This document shows positions 1-7,957 of a DNA stretch of 38,485 nucleotides, piece by piece. The position numbers and the translations under genes are program-made. The DNA comes from Lacticaseibacillus mingshuiensis. Lineage in GTDB: Bacteria > Bacillota > Bacilli > Lactobacillales > Lactobacillaceae. The stretch spans positions 1 to 38,485 of the forward strand of contig NZ_BOLS01000022.1 of NCBI RefSeq assembly GCF_016861785.1, read 5' to 3'. Under the pieces are notes generated by a model. It had not been told where the DNA came from and made no database searches. It saw only the letters and a program-made list of their open reading frames with translations. The first letter of the stretch is position 1. Each line of letters opens with the position of its first letter.

Positions 1-70
1 GAAGACCTGACTGTTGGTATTCATTTAGTATGGCAAGCTTCTCCTCGGCTGTGTGCTTTGATCTGGGCAT
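1..70 (-). CDS. IS transposase OrfA, N-terminal fragment (cut by window edge)
   Basis: The reverse strand reads ATG at 70-68 and continues open to the window edge, giving 23 residues that begin MPRSKHTAEEKLAILNEYQQ. A GGAGGGG ribosome-binding site lies 6-7 bases upstream. The start resembles the helix-turn-helix OrfA (transposase DNA-binding subunit) of IS3-family elements, which commonly begin MPR-K-(S/T)-AEEK-. The rest of the gene lies outside the window, so it cannot be judged whether the element is intact. The element's terminal inverted repeat should lie between the start codon and about position 175, but its partner is not visible. The family call is from recognition of a short stretch only. 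Confidence 0.6.
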   Translation of the reverse strand, partial: MPRSKHTAEEKLAILNEYQQSGL

Positions 71-212
71 ACAAAAACCCCTCCATGATTACCAGATGAA
101 TTATTGTATTTCATCTGACAACCACAAAGGGATTATCGCACAAGAGAGTTAGCGGCTTTTTGTCGTATTAACAGAATGGGATCACCATACTGTGAGAGCG
201 TCTACTCTCGAA

Positions 213-239
213 GGCGCGGTTGCAGCCGCGCTCTTTTTG
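213..239 (+). terminator. GC-rich hairpin with T-tract, possible terminator
   Basis: GCGCGG at 214-219 pairs with CCGCGC at 226-231 across a TTGCAG loop and is followed by TCTTTTTG on the + strand. A smaller hairpin (GAGAG 194-198, CTCTC 205-209) precedes it. No + strand gene is visible upstream. It may belong to the edge of the insertion element or act weakly for the phosphatase gene that ends at 320. The rest of 71-319 shows no gene. Confidence 0.35.
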
Positions 240-319
240 TCTGGTCATCATCTCTACAACTAGCGTAACATGGCCGACCACGATTGTCACCAGGAGTGTC
301 GGCACACGACGCCACCGAC

Positions 320-1144
320 CTACACGCCCGTATCCCCCAACACCAATGACGCCAACGCCTTAGCGATGCCATCCTCGTCATTTGAGGCAGTGACCACGTC
401 GGCATGTGCTTTCGCCACATCTGTCCCGTTGCCCATCGCGACCGCGGTGCCCACCGCATCAAACATCGCGAGGTCGTTTTCTTCATCGCCGAACGCCATC
501 ATCTCTTCAGGCAAAATACCGAGCTGTTCACCCAACGCAAGAAGCGCCTTGCCCTTATCGATGCCGAGCGCCATCACCTCCAAAAACTGGCGGCCGGCGC
601 GGATGACAGAGAAGCGCGGCGAAAATGCCACCCGCACCGCATTTTCCGCCGCATCGAGCTGGGCTTCCGTGCCCACAAAGACGCCCTTGGCAATGGCAAA
701 ATCGGCCGGCATTTCACCGGGCTCCCGAATCAGCACACCGGCCCGATTTTCATAGGCTTGGACGACGATCATTGGGTCGAGGTCGTGGTCGGCTGTGATG
801 ATGGCGCTTTGCGGATCCACCACATTGAACGGCAGTCGATGCGCTGCGGCAAAATCGGTCATCGCCGCATAACCGGCGCGGTCGATGAGGTGGCTGATGA
901 TAAGGCGGCCGCTGACCGTTTCGGTGACGGCGCCATTGTAGGTCACCACATACTGGTCGTCGCCGGTCACGCCCAGCTCGGCCAAAAACGGCGCGACGCC
1001 TGCCAGCGGGCGTCCGGTGCACAAGACGATCTTGAGCCCGCGCGCCAGGCACTCGTGCACCGCGGCGATGGTGCTGGGCAGAATCACCTTAGCCGAGGAC
1101 AGAAGCGTATCATCGATGTCAAACGCAATGAGCTTGATGGTCAT
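320..1144 (-). CDS. Cof-type HAD-IIB sugar-phosphate phosphatase
   Basis: A 274-residue cytoplasmic hydrolase of the haloacid-dehalogenase superfamily, Cof/YidA type (HAD-IIB, usually 260-290 residues). Motif I is FDIDDTLL with nucleophile D9 and acid/base D11; motif II is the CTGRP stretch near residue 42; the metal-binding motif GDEEND is in the C-terminal third. Family members dephosphorylate sugar phosphates or flavin-related phosphates; the substrate here cannot be read from sequence. The start is supported by AAGGAGGT just upstream (1147-1156). It lies 82 bases downstream of the Fic gene on the same strand and may be co-transcribed with it. It has no clear link to the carbohydrate locus. 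Confidence 0.88.
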   Translation of the reverse strand: MTIKLIAFDIDDTLLSSAKVILPSTIAAVHECLARGLKIVLCTGRPLAGVAPFLAELGVTGDDQYVVTYNGAVTETVSGRLIISHLIDRAGYAAMTDFAAAHRLPFNVVDPQSAIITADHDLDPMIVVQAYENRAGVLIREPGEMPADFAIAKGVFVGTEAQLDAAENAVRVAFSPRFSVIRAGRQFLEVMALGIDKGKALLALGEQLGILPEEMMAFGDEENDLAMFDAVGTAVAMGNGTDVAKAHADVVTASNDEDGIAKALASLVLGDTGV

Positions 1145-1226
1145 GGGGACCTCCTTAACGTGTTTCTTCTATATAAATGGCAATCAGAACGCATTTTGCC
1201 GCTCAGCGCAAAAACAAATAGAAGCG

Positions 1227-2549
1227 TCATTCTGAGGTGTCGGCCAGTTGCGCCAACTGGGTGCGGGCATTTTCGGCGATCACGTGCTGAAGCGGATTCT
1301 TCGAAACAGTCTCGATCAAGCCACGTTGTTCAAGAATGGCCAGATTGCGCTTCGTTCGCGCCTTGGGAATGCCGCGCTGTTTAAAAATATCGAGAATCTG
1401 CCGGTCCTGAATCCCATACGTGATATTTTCGGTGAATAGCTGCGATTGGAGCAACACGTAGCAGATCTGGCGCTGCTCTTCATTGAGTGCGGTGCCGCGA
1501 GAATGAAGATACACATTGGCCGCCTGAAGCCGCTCGCGCCGCGCTTGTAATTCGTCCAGAACATCGCGCTGGCCCGCTTCGATGATCGAGAGCATTCCTT
1601 GAATGAAAAAGGTGAGCTCCCCCCGATTTTCAAGCAGGTCCGCTTCCTGAAACAGCTTGTAGTAGGTCGGCAAATTCCGATGAATCGCCGTCGAGACCGA
1701 TAAGCCAGTGAACGGATCAAGCTTGCTGGAAAGATAGGACGACAGCAAGTATCGGCCCATCCGCCCGTTGCCATCCGCAAATGGGTGCGTATTTTCAAAC
1801 ATAAAATGCGTGATGATCGCTTTTTCCACCGAAATATAAGCATCGTCATTCATGAACACCAGCAGTTGTTCCAGCGCCACCTCGATCTGGTCCTCAGTCG
1901 CCGGCGGAATGTGGACCGCATGCGTCGACGAACCGATGAACGCAAACTTGTTGCGAAAGCGATCGCCATCAGGCAGCGCGTCCGCCGCGATCTCACCCTT
2001 CAGCAGCTCATCATAGATGGCCCGAAAATCGCTAAGTTGCGTGATCTGCCGCATTCTACCAGAGATCGAATCATTGTACTTTCTGATCGTTGATTCCAGC
2101 CGTCGCTCCGTTTTACCCGGCCGCTTCTTGAGGCTGCCGATGATCCTCCCGATCTCACGCGGATCGGTCTGCACGCCTTCAATATCATTGGTGAAAATGA
2201 TCTCGTTTTGTAGCAGCGACTTCAGGTATTGGTCGATCGCCACGTTCGGCACCCCCTGCGAACTTGCGAGGGCCATGATCTGCGCGGATAACCGCTGGAC
2301 ACGGCTGAGTTGAAAATTGATCTCCTTCGTCTCAACAAAGAAGATGGGATACTTCGCGGTCGCAAGGGAACGTTGCTGCATCGCGGCGTCATCGAGTAGT
2401 CCTGGCTCAGCCAACGCGGGATAAAGCGCCGTCGTGACCGTGGACGGCCACGATAACCGGGCACGGTACTCGGCTTCGATCTCCTGAGGGGGCTTTCGAC
2501 CAGAGCCATCATTGTTATACTTGAACTTACTCAACGGTAAATAACTCAT
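1227..2549 (-). CDS. Fic family protein (class II, self-inhibited AMP transferase)
   Basis: A 440-residue protein with the complete Fic active-site motif HPFADGNGRMGR at residues 255-266, where His255 is the catalytic base and the GNGR loop binds the nucleotide phosphate. An inhibitory (S/T)xxxE(G/N) motif, TNDIEG, sits before the Fic domain at 120-125; its position makes this a class II protein whose Glu124 should block ATP binding until relieved. The N-terminal part resembles the Fic N-domain and the C-terminal 80 residues look like a winged-helix domain. Such proteins AMPylate target proteins, often with housekeeping or stress roles; the target is unknown. The start has GGGAGG upstream, and a promoter matches at 2582-2610. 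No separate antitoxin is present, as expected for class II. Confidence 0.88.
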   Translation of the reverse strand: MSYLPLSKFKYNNDGSGRKPPQEIEAEYRARLSWPSTVTTALYPALAEPGLLDDAAMQQRSLATAKYPIFFVETKEINFQLSRVQRLSAQIMALASSQGVPNVAIDQYLKSLLQNEIIFTNDIEGVQTDPREIGRIIGSLKKRPGKTERRLESTIRKYNDSISGRMRQITQLSDFRAIYDELLKGEIAADALPDGDRFRNKFAFIGSSTHAVHIPPATEDQIEVALEQLLVFMNDDAYISVEKAIITHFMFENTHPFADGNGRMGRYLLSSYLSSKLDPFTGLSVSTAIHRNLPTYYKLFQEADLLENRGELTFFIQGMLSIIEAGQRDVLDELQARRERLQAANVYLHSRGTALNEEQRQICYVLLQSQLFTENITYGIQDRQILDIFKQRGIPKARTKRNLAILEQRGLIETVSKNPLQHVIAENARTQLAQLADTSE

Positions 2550-2581
2550 CGGCGGTTCCTCCCTTTTTTGCTGGTATACGG

Positions 2582-2610
2582 ATTATCGCATCTTCGATGA
2601 GATAGTTCAA
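2582..2610 (-). promoter_or_regulatory. Putative sigma-A promoter of the Fic gene
   Basis: On the reverse strand TTGAAC (2610-2605) and GATAAT (2587-2582) are separated by exactly 17 bases, and the -10 lies 33 bases upstream of the Fic start codon. The surrounding 2580-2720 is AT-rich. Confidence 0.55.
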
Positions 2611-2753
2611 ATTCGATTCTTCGAAAATTGGGTTTTCGCATAATTGACCGCACGATAGACGACCGGTTATTCAAGTTTTGAGTTTTTTTAAAAAATTCCA
2701 TCTATCTCGGCTTGCAACGCACAAACAGTCCACGACAACTGCCGCTACGACAT

Positions 2754-2792
2754 AAAAACTGCCCACCATGTTGGAAGGCACATGGCAGGCAG
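2754..2792 (-). terminator. Rho-independent terminator of the GH31 gene
   Basis: On the reverse strand a stem of CTGCC-x2-CATG paired with CATGG-x2-GGCAG (2759-2792, 2x2 internal loop, 11-base apical region) is followed by TTTTT (2758-2754). It starts 16 bases after the alpha-xylosidase stop codon, so that gene is probably monocistronic. Confidence 0.75.
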
Positions 2793-2807
2793 TCACGATC
2801 AAAATCG

Positions 2808-4802
2808 TTAGCTGAGCTTCTTAAATACCGGAATCCGCTCGATTGGGGCCGCGGCTGTCACGGTCTGGCCGCCGTCAAAGGTCTCATGGGTATCGACATT
2901 CTCCCATTTGCCAGCCGGCAGATAGACCTCGCGCTCACGCTGCCCGAGCTTCAAGATCGGGGCCACAAGATAATCGGCGCCGAACATGTACTGGTCGGCC
3001 AGCTCCCAAGTCTTTTCATCATTCGGGAACTCGTAGAACATCGTCCGGAGCAGCGGCGAGCCATTCTCGGAAGCTTCCTGATACAATTTTTCCAGGTAAG
3101 GCTTGAGGGCCCAGCGGGTGTCGAGCTGGTTGCGCAGGACCTTGTAGACGTCCTCGCCGTAGCTCCAGAGTTCATTGTTGTGGCCGGTGTAGAGGCTACC
3201 GCCACCATGATCGGAGTCGGAAAGCGGCTTGATGTCATGCGGACCGCGATCGCCGTGCATGCGCAGGACCGGAGAATAAACGGCGAACTCGAACCAGCGC
3301 TGAAGCAGCTCCTTGAAGTCGGGGTCCTGCCAGTCGTCAGTCATGAAACCGCCGACGTCTGTGGTCCACCACGGAATACCGGCAAGCCCCATGTTCAGGC
3401 CAGCCGCAAGCTGGTCGCGCAAGGCCGCAAATGTGCTTGGCACATCCCCACTCCAGACAAGGGTCGCCAATTTTTGACTGCCCGCCCAGGCAGAGCGAAC
3501 CAGCGCCAACTGTTTTTTATCCGGATCCACCGTGCGTATGCCATCGACAAAGGCCTTGACGTAGAGCTGCGGGTAGATGTTGGTGACTTCGAGCGCCGGG
3601 CCGAGGTAGTAGCGGTAATTGTCATAATCATAGATGGCATAATCGGGCTCAGCATTATCGAGCCAGAACATATCGATGCCGTAATCATAATAATTCTGCT
3701 TGCACTTATCCCAGATGAACTGGCGCGCCTCGGGATTGGTGACGTCGATCTCCAGACAATCGCCTTGGAAATCATAGGTCTGAATGCTGCCGCGCTCGGT
3801 GCGGATCAGATAGCCCTTGTCGAACATTTCTTGGAAGTTCTCAGACTTGCGGTCAACAGACGGCCAGACAGAAACAACGACCTTGGTGCCCATCGCGTGG
3901 AGCTCGTCGCACATCGCCTTGGGATCCGGCCAATAATCTTTGTCAAAATGCCAATCGCCTTGGCGCGTCCAGTGGAAGAAATCGATGACGATCACGTCCA
4001 GCGGAATGCCGAGCTGCTTGTAATGGCAAGCGACGTCGAGCACCTCGTCTTGGGTCCGGTAGCGCAATTTGCACTGCCACAGCCCGAGGAGACTGCTGTC
4101 CATTTCCGGCGCGCGGCCAGTCACTGACGTATAGTTTGCCACGATCTGCTTCGGGGTGTCGCCGACTGTGAACCAGTAATCCATTTCCTTGGTCGCGTCG
4201 CTGTGCCACTCAGTCTTGTTTTTGGCAAAATTCGCGGTGCCGATGCCCGGGTTGTTCCACAGCATGCCATAGCCGAGGCTGGAAACGGCAAACGGAATCG
4301 AGACCTGCGAGTTGCGCTGGGCGAGCTCAAGGGTGCAGCCTTTCAGATCGAGATAGGGCTGCTGATACTGACCCATGCCGTAGAACTTCTCATCGTCGTT
4401 GGCGTTGAAGCGCACGGTCAGCCCGTAGTCGCCGCCGATGATCGGCTTCCAGTCGCGGTTCACGACCTTCATGCAGTAACTCTCGTCGGTCACGCTGCCA
4501 TCATAATTGCGATAATATTCGCGCAACACTTCCTGGTCGTCTTTGAAGAACGTCAGCACGCCGCTTGGGGTGATGGTGACCTTCAGGCGACCATTTTGAA
4601 TTGCCGCCGTCTTTTTCGCCTCGTCGATCGTGACCAGCGCGGTCTGCGGGGTCAGCGGTTCGCTGAGCGCCCAGTCATTCCCGGTGAACGCCGGATATTC
4701 CGTCGCCCGCAAACGCAAGGCATCCTTACCCCACGCCTCGATGCGCAGCGTCTCGTTGCCATTTTTGGCGATCAGGGCCTGTTTCTCTTCGTTAAAACGC
4801 AT
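2808..4802 (-). CDS. GH31 alpha-xylosidase
   Basis: A 664-residue GH31 glycosidase without signal peptide, so cytoplasmic. The catalytic nucleophile is Asp382 in FWLDNAEPD and the acid/base is Asp453 in WSGD; the xDFFHW stretch near 274-278 forms the -1/+1 site. The LD-N/A-x-EP form of the nucleophile motif is closer to alpha-xylosidases such as CjXyl31A and SsXylS than to alpha-glucosidases (W-D-M-N-E). It should remove non-reducing-end alpha-1,6-xylose from xyloglucan oligosaccharides or isoprimeverose, giving xylose for XylA/XylB. There is no PA14 insertion, so it is shorter than Bacteroides homologues. GGAGG supports the start. It is transcribed divergently from the AraC regulator and ends in its own terminator. 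An alpha-glucosidase activity cannot be excluded from sequence. Confidence 0.85.
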   Translation of the reverse strand: MRFNEEKQALIAKNGNETLRIEAWGKDALRLRATEYPAFTGNDWALSEPLTPQTALVTIDEAKKTAAIQNGRLKVTITPSGVLTFFKDDQEVLREYYRNYDGSVTDESYCMKVVNRDWKPIIGGDYGLTVRFNANDDEKFYGMGQYQQPYLDLKGCTLELAQRNSQVSIPFAVSSLGYGMLWNNPGIGTANFAKNKTEWHSDATKEMDYWFTVGDTPKQIVANYTSVTGRAPEMDSSLLGLWQCKLRYRTQDEVLDVACHYKQLGIPLDVIVIDFFHWTRQGDWHFDKDYWPDPKAMCDELHAMGTKVVVSVWPSVDRKSENFQEMFDKGYLIRTERGSIQTYDFQGDCLEIDVTNPEARQFIWDKCKQNYYDYGIDMFWLDNAEPDYAIYDYDNYRYYLGPALEVTNIYPQLYVKAFVDGIRTVDPDKKQLALVRSAWAGSQKLATLVWSGDVPSTFAALRDQLAAGLNMGLAGIPWWTTDVGGFMTDDWQDPDFKELLQRWFEFAVYSPVLRMHGDRGPHDIKPLSDSDHGGGSLYTGHNNELWSYGEDVYKVLRNQLDTRWALKPYLEKLYQEASENGSPLLRTMFYEFPNDEKTWELADQYMFGADYLVAPILKLGQREREVYLPAGKWENVDTHETFDGGQTVTAAAPIERIPVFKKLS

Positions 4803-4825
4803 GTGGATCCTCCTTTTGCAAACAA

Positions 4826-4844
4826 GCTAACACATTCTTGTCAG
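4826..4844. repeat. Direct repeat copy 1, candidate AraC-regulator site
   Basis: GCTAACACATTCTTGTCAG. It matches 4921-4940 in the same orientation and lies just upstream of the GH31 ribosome-binding site. Starts of the two copies are 95 bases apart, about nine helical turns. AraC-family activators typically bind such 17-20-bp direct repeats. Confidence 0.55.
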
Positions 4845-4876
4845 TTACTTATGACCGACAATCGGCTATACTTAAA

Positions 4877-4891
4877 ATATAGCGTTTTCAT
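4877..4891 (-). promoter_or_regulatory. Putative cre site (CcpA) in the GH31/araC intergenic region
   Basis: Reverse strand ATGAAAACGCTATAT matches the cre consensus WTGNAANCGNWNNCW at all but one constrained position. It lies midway between the divergent genes and overlaps AT-rich promoter-like sequence (TATACT and TAAAAT on the + strand), so CcpA could repress both directions when preferred sugar is present. Confidence 0.55.
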
Positions 4892-4920
4892 GCAAAATTT
4901 CTTGACGTGTTTTCGCAACC

Positions 4921-4940
4921 GCTAACACGATCTTGCTCAG
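4921..4940. repeat. Direct repeat copy 2, candidate AraC-regulator site
   Basis: GCTAACACGATCTTGCTCAG, second copy of the 4826-4844 repeat (shared GCTAACAC-N2-TCTTG and TCAG). It ends just before the AAGGTGAT ribosome-binding site of the regulator gene, so binding here could autoregulate it. Confidence 0.55.
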
Positions 4941-4951
4941 AAGGTGATCAA

Positions 4952-5830
4952 ATGTCCGATCCGTCGCTTCGTGAAAAAGAACCCCATGGCACGGTTTTGT
5001 TTCCGCTTCGCGTCCATGAATTTCCAAGCGATGCCGCGCGCAAAGAACGGGTGCCCGCCCATTGGCATCCGGAAGTGGAGCTGCTGGTCGTGACAGCAGG
5101 CGCGGCGACGTTTCATCTTGATGGCGTCAGTCACCAAGTTCACCAAGACGATATCGTTTTTGTAGCGCCCGACCAACTGCACGCCTTTACCGCCCCGGTG
5201 GGTGAGCCTTTCGCGTTTTTTGCCGTGGTGTTTGATCCCAGCTTGGTGGCCAGTAGCGTGGCGGATACGATTCAGACCAAGTACCTCGACGCGGTGCTCA
5301 CAGGTGCACGCACGCTGCCGCCGGTGACCACCCCTGGCGATGCCTGGTACGCCCAACTGCGGCAGGCACTGGAGGCGATTCGCGCCGCTGACCTGACGCA
5401 CGGCCCCGCCTATGAACTGACGATCAAAGCCGAGGTGTTGCTTGCCTGGGCGACCCTTTTTGGCGCCAGCCGCGGGCGTGCCACCAGCTTCGATCAAGAC
5501 CCCGCGCAGATTCAGCTGGTGAAAAACGTGCTGACGTACATTCGGACGCATTTTGACCAACCGCTGTCCGCCAGCGTTCTTGCGCACCAATTTCATCTCA
5601 GCGAAAGTCACCTTTGCCGCATTTATAAGGCCGCAACGAAGACAACGCTGACCACCAGCATCACGCAGGAGCGGCTGTCGCGCGCCGCCGAGCTGCTTGC
5701 CGAGACTGCCCAGCCAATCAGCGCGATCGCTCTGACCTGTGGCTTTGGCAACATTTCCTATTTTAATAAGCGGTTCAAGGCCCACATGCACCTGACGCCA
5801 AGTGACTATCGCGCCGCCGCCCGCGCCTAG
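4952..5830 (+). CDS. AraC/XylS family transcriptional regulator
   Basis: A 292-residue regulator. The N-terminal half is a cupin sugar-binding domain with HWHPEVELL near residue 31 and a typical IVFVAPDQLHAF stretch; the C-terminal ~100 residues hold two helix-turn-helix motifs, the second ending in CGF-x-ISYFNKRFK followed by the family's usual TPSDYR. The start at 4952 is chosen because GAAGGTGAT lies just upstream; an in-frame ATG at 4907 lacks a ribosome-binding site. It is divergent from the GH31 gene, and the two direct repeats in the intergenic region are the natural candidates for its operator. Such regulators usually activate neighbouring glycosidase genes on binding an oligosaccharide or sugar. 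The inducer is unknown; a xyloglucan fragment is inferred from context. Confidence 0.88.
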   Translation: MSDPSLREKEPHGTVLFPLRVHEFPSDAARKERVPAHWHPEVELLVVTAGAATFHLDGVSHQVHQDDIVFVAPDQLHAFTAPVGEPFAFFAVVFDPSLVASSVADTIQTKYLDAVLTGARTLPPVTTPGDAWYAQLRQALEAIRAADLTHGPAYELTIKAEVLLAWATLFGASRGRATSFDQDPAQIQLVKNVLTYIRTHFDQPLSASVLAHQFHLSESHLCRIYKAATKTTLTTSITQERLSRAAELLAETAQPISAIALTCGFGNISYFNKRFKAHMHLTPSDYRAAARA

Positions 5831-5847
5831 CACACCCCCAAAAACGC

Positions 5848-5919
5848 AAAAAAACGCACCAGCGCAGCCCTGCCTCGTCTCAACAAGGCGATGCAAGGGC
5901 CACGCATGGTGCGTTTTTT
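5848..5919. terminator. Bidirectional terminator between araC and GH42 genes
   Basis: AAAAAACGCACCA (ending 5861) pairs with TGGTGCGTTTTTT (5907-5919), with a long inner loop that can pair further (GCCCT/AGGGC). T-tracts on both strands mean that it serves both convergent transcripts: the AraC regulator and the five-gene GH29-GH42 operon. Confidence 0.75.
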
Positions 5920-5926
5920 CAAGGCA

Positions 5927-7957
5927 TTAAAGTGCGTGTTGCAAGATCGCCACCCCATAAGGCGCCAGCGTGACTTCTGCTGGCAACGGGGTGCCGCTTA
6001 ACAGATCGACGCCATCCAGATCCGGGTTGGCAACAGTGTGCAAGGTCCCGGTCACGTTCAGGATAAACGTGTACCGATCCGTGGCACTGACCCGGTGCGT
6101 GATCTCGACGCCATCAAAGCGGGTCGCCGCAGCCGGCAGCCCGGCCGCTTCAAGCAGCCGGCCCATCAAATGCGCCAATCCTGCCTCATCGAGTTGCGTC
6201 CCGACATAAAAGGCCGTTCCCTGACCATACCGGTTCGCCGTCAGGGCCGGCGCCCCGTTGTAAAACAGCGCCGAGTCCTGGTAACTCGCGAGCACTTTGG
6301 CCCCATCCGGGTGAATGATGTCGCAGAGGAATTGGCCCTGCACGGCGGGGCCATCCGCCAGTTGGACGCCGACTGTGGTGTCCGGCGGCAAGGCGTCAAA
6401 GGCTTCATTCCAGAGGCCGAGCACCCCGGTCAAGGAACCCGGGTACCCGCCAAGCCAGACATTATCGTGGTCGTCGACGATGCCGGACATATAGGTGGTC
6501 AGGAACGTGCCGCCATTTTTCACGAAGGCCGCGATCTTATCGCTGACCGTCTGCCCCGCGATATACATCACCGGCGCGATCAAAATGTCGAGCTGCGACC
6601 AGTCACTGTCCTGGCCGACCATCGTGACATCCAGCCCCGCATCATAGACCATCTGGTAATAAGTATGCACTTGCTGGACGTAATCCATTTGCCGGCTCGG
6701 GCCAGTGGCATATTCCACGCCCCAAAAACTCGGCCAATCAAACAGTACCCCGATCTTGGCGACATTCTTGCTGCGGCGCAGATCCGTCGGCAAGGCCGCG
6801 AGCTCCGCACCGAGCTGCTGGACTTCCTTATACACGCGAGACTCGTGCGCCCCGCCGGCATCGACATGGGAGATCACGGCGCCATGGAATTTTTCGATGG
6901 CATTGCGCGATTGCTTCATCTGGAAAAATTCGATGGTGTTGGCCCCATGTGCCAGCGCCTGATAGGACAACAAGCGCATCTCGCCCGGCTTTTTCAAGGC
7001 GCAATAAGGTTGCCAGTTCTGCTGACTTGGCGTTTGCTCCATCAGCATGAACGGCGCCTGCTTGACCCCATACATCAGGTCGTGCTTCATCGCGGTCTCG
7101 GAGCTTGGCGTGTCAAAACTCGGGTAGTTGTCCCAGGACACGATATCCATTTCCTTGGCCCACTGGAAGTAGTCGAGGTCGCGCTGGGTGCTCATCAGGT
7201 TGGTGGTGATCGGCGTCGTTGAATCAACCGCCCGAATCACCGCTTTTTCCATCTTGAAGTTCGCCAGCATCGCGTCGGATTGAAAGCGCCGATAATCCAG
7301 CGCCGCCCCGGCCAAAACAGGCTTATCGCTACCGGCATCGATCATGTCCGTCAGGTGCATCGGTGGGTCGATCTCCGTCCAATCATGGAATGTGTGGCTC
7401 CAGAAATTGCTGTTCCAGGCCGTATTGACCGCATCCAGATCCGCATAATGGGCCTGAAGCCAGCTGCGAAAAGCCGCCGCGCAATTGTCGCAGTAGCACT
7501 GGCCGCCATATTCATTTGAAATGTGCCAGCAGACCAGCCCCGGTGCGTCGTGGTAGCGGGCCGCCAGCCGGGTCACCAGCGCTGTGGCCAGCTGCTGAAA
7601 ATGCGGGGAGCTTGGGCACGCATTGTGGCGCATGCCAAATCCCGCGTGGCGGCCATTGCTATCGGTGCGCGCGACGTCTGGATATTTTTTCACCATCCAG
7701 GCCGGCAGTGCGCCGGTCGAAGTGGCCAACACGATCGTCATCTCGTAGCGCCCAGCCAGCGCCATGATCTTGTCCAGCAGGGAAAAATCATACGTCGTTT
7801 CATCCGGCTGAAGCAGCGCCCATGAAAAAACATTCAGCGTGAGCGAATTGATGTGCGCCGCCTGCAACTGCTTGAGGTCCTGTTCCCATGTCTCTTCCGG
7901 CCACTGCTCCGGATTATAATCACCGCCGAATAACAGCGGGATATCGTTCAATGTCAT
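5927..7957 (-). CDS. GH42 beta-galactosidase
   Basis: A 676-residue GH42 enzyme, the normal family length, without signal peptide. The acid/base is Glu149 in HISNEYGG and the nucleophile Glu307 in LMEQTP. Four cysteines (C114, C154, C156, C159) match the structural zinc cluster of GH42 enzymes. The N-terminal TIM barrel is followed by the trimerisation domain and a small beta domain. It should release terminal beta-galactose; in this locus the probable source is the Gal-beta-1,2-Xyl side chain of xyloglucan, exposed after fucose removal. It is last in the operon, and its ATG overlaps the stop of the GH1 gene (ATGA), so translation is coupled. GGAGG is present upstream. Confidence 0.92.
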   Translation of the reverse strand: MTLNDIPLLFGGDYNPEQWPEETWEQDLKQLQAAHINSLTLNVFSWALLQPDETTYDFSLLDKIMALAGRYEMTIVLATSTGALPAWMVKKYPDVARTDSNGRHAGFGMRHNACPSSPHFQQLATALVTRLAARYHDAPGLVCWHISNEYGGQCYCDNCAAAFRSWLQAHYADLDAVNTAWNSNFWSHTFHDWTEIDPPMHLTDMIDAGSDKPVLAGAALDYRRFQSDAMLANFKMEKAVIRAVDSTTPITTNLMSTQRDLDYFQWAKEMDIVSWDNYPSFDTPSSETAMKHDLMYGVKQAPFMLMEQTPSQQNWQPYCALKKPGEMRLLSYQALAHGANTIEFFQMKQSRNAIEKFHGAVISHVDAGGAHESRVYKEVQQLGAELAALPTDLRRSKNVAKIGVLFDWPSFWGVEYATGPSRQMDYVQQVHTYYQMVYDAGLDVTMVGQDSDWSQLDILIAPVMYIAGQTVSDKIAAFVKNGGTFLTTYMSGIVDDHDNVWLGGYPGSLTGVLGLWNEAFDALPPDTTVGVQLADGPAVQGQFLCDIIHPDGAKVLASYQDSALFYNGAPALTANRYGQGTAFYVGTQLDEAGLAHLMGRLLEAAGLPAAATRFDGVEITHRVSATDRYTFILNVTGTLHTVANPDLDGVDLLSGTPLPAEVTLAPYGVAILQHAL

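Noticed and set aside
1191-1214. TTTTGC…GCAAAA hairpin between the Fic and HAD genes as a terminator
   Set aside because: The stem is only six A/T-rich pairs and no T-tract follows on the reverse strand, so read-through into the HAD gene is likely.
404-1384. Long + strand open frame opposite the HAD phosphatase
   Set aside because: It is antisense to a clear HAD gene, lacks a ribosome-binding site and encodes no recognisable motif; high-GC genes commonly leave open frames on the other strand.
2712-4127. 471-codon + strand open frame opposite GH31, and similar long antisense frames in the GH42, GH1, GH29, GH3, GH43, xylA and pilin genes
   Set aside because: All are shadows of genes with confirmed active sites and good ribosome-binding sites; their translations are rich in Arg, His and Gln without domain features.
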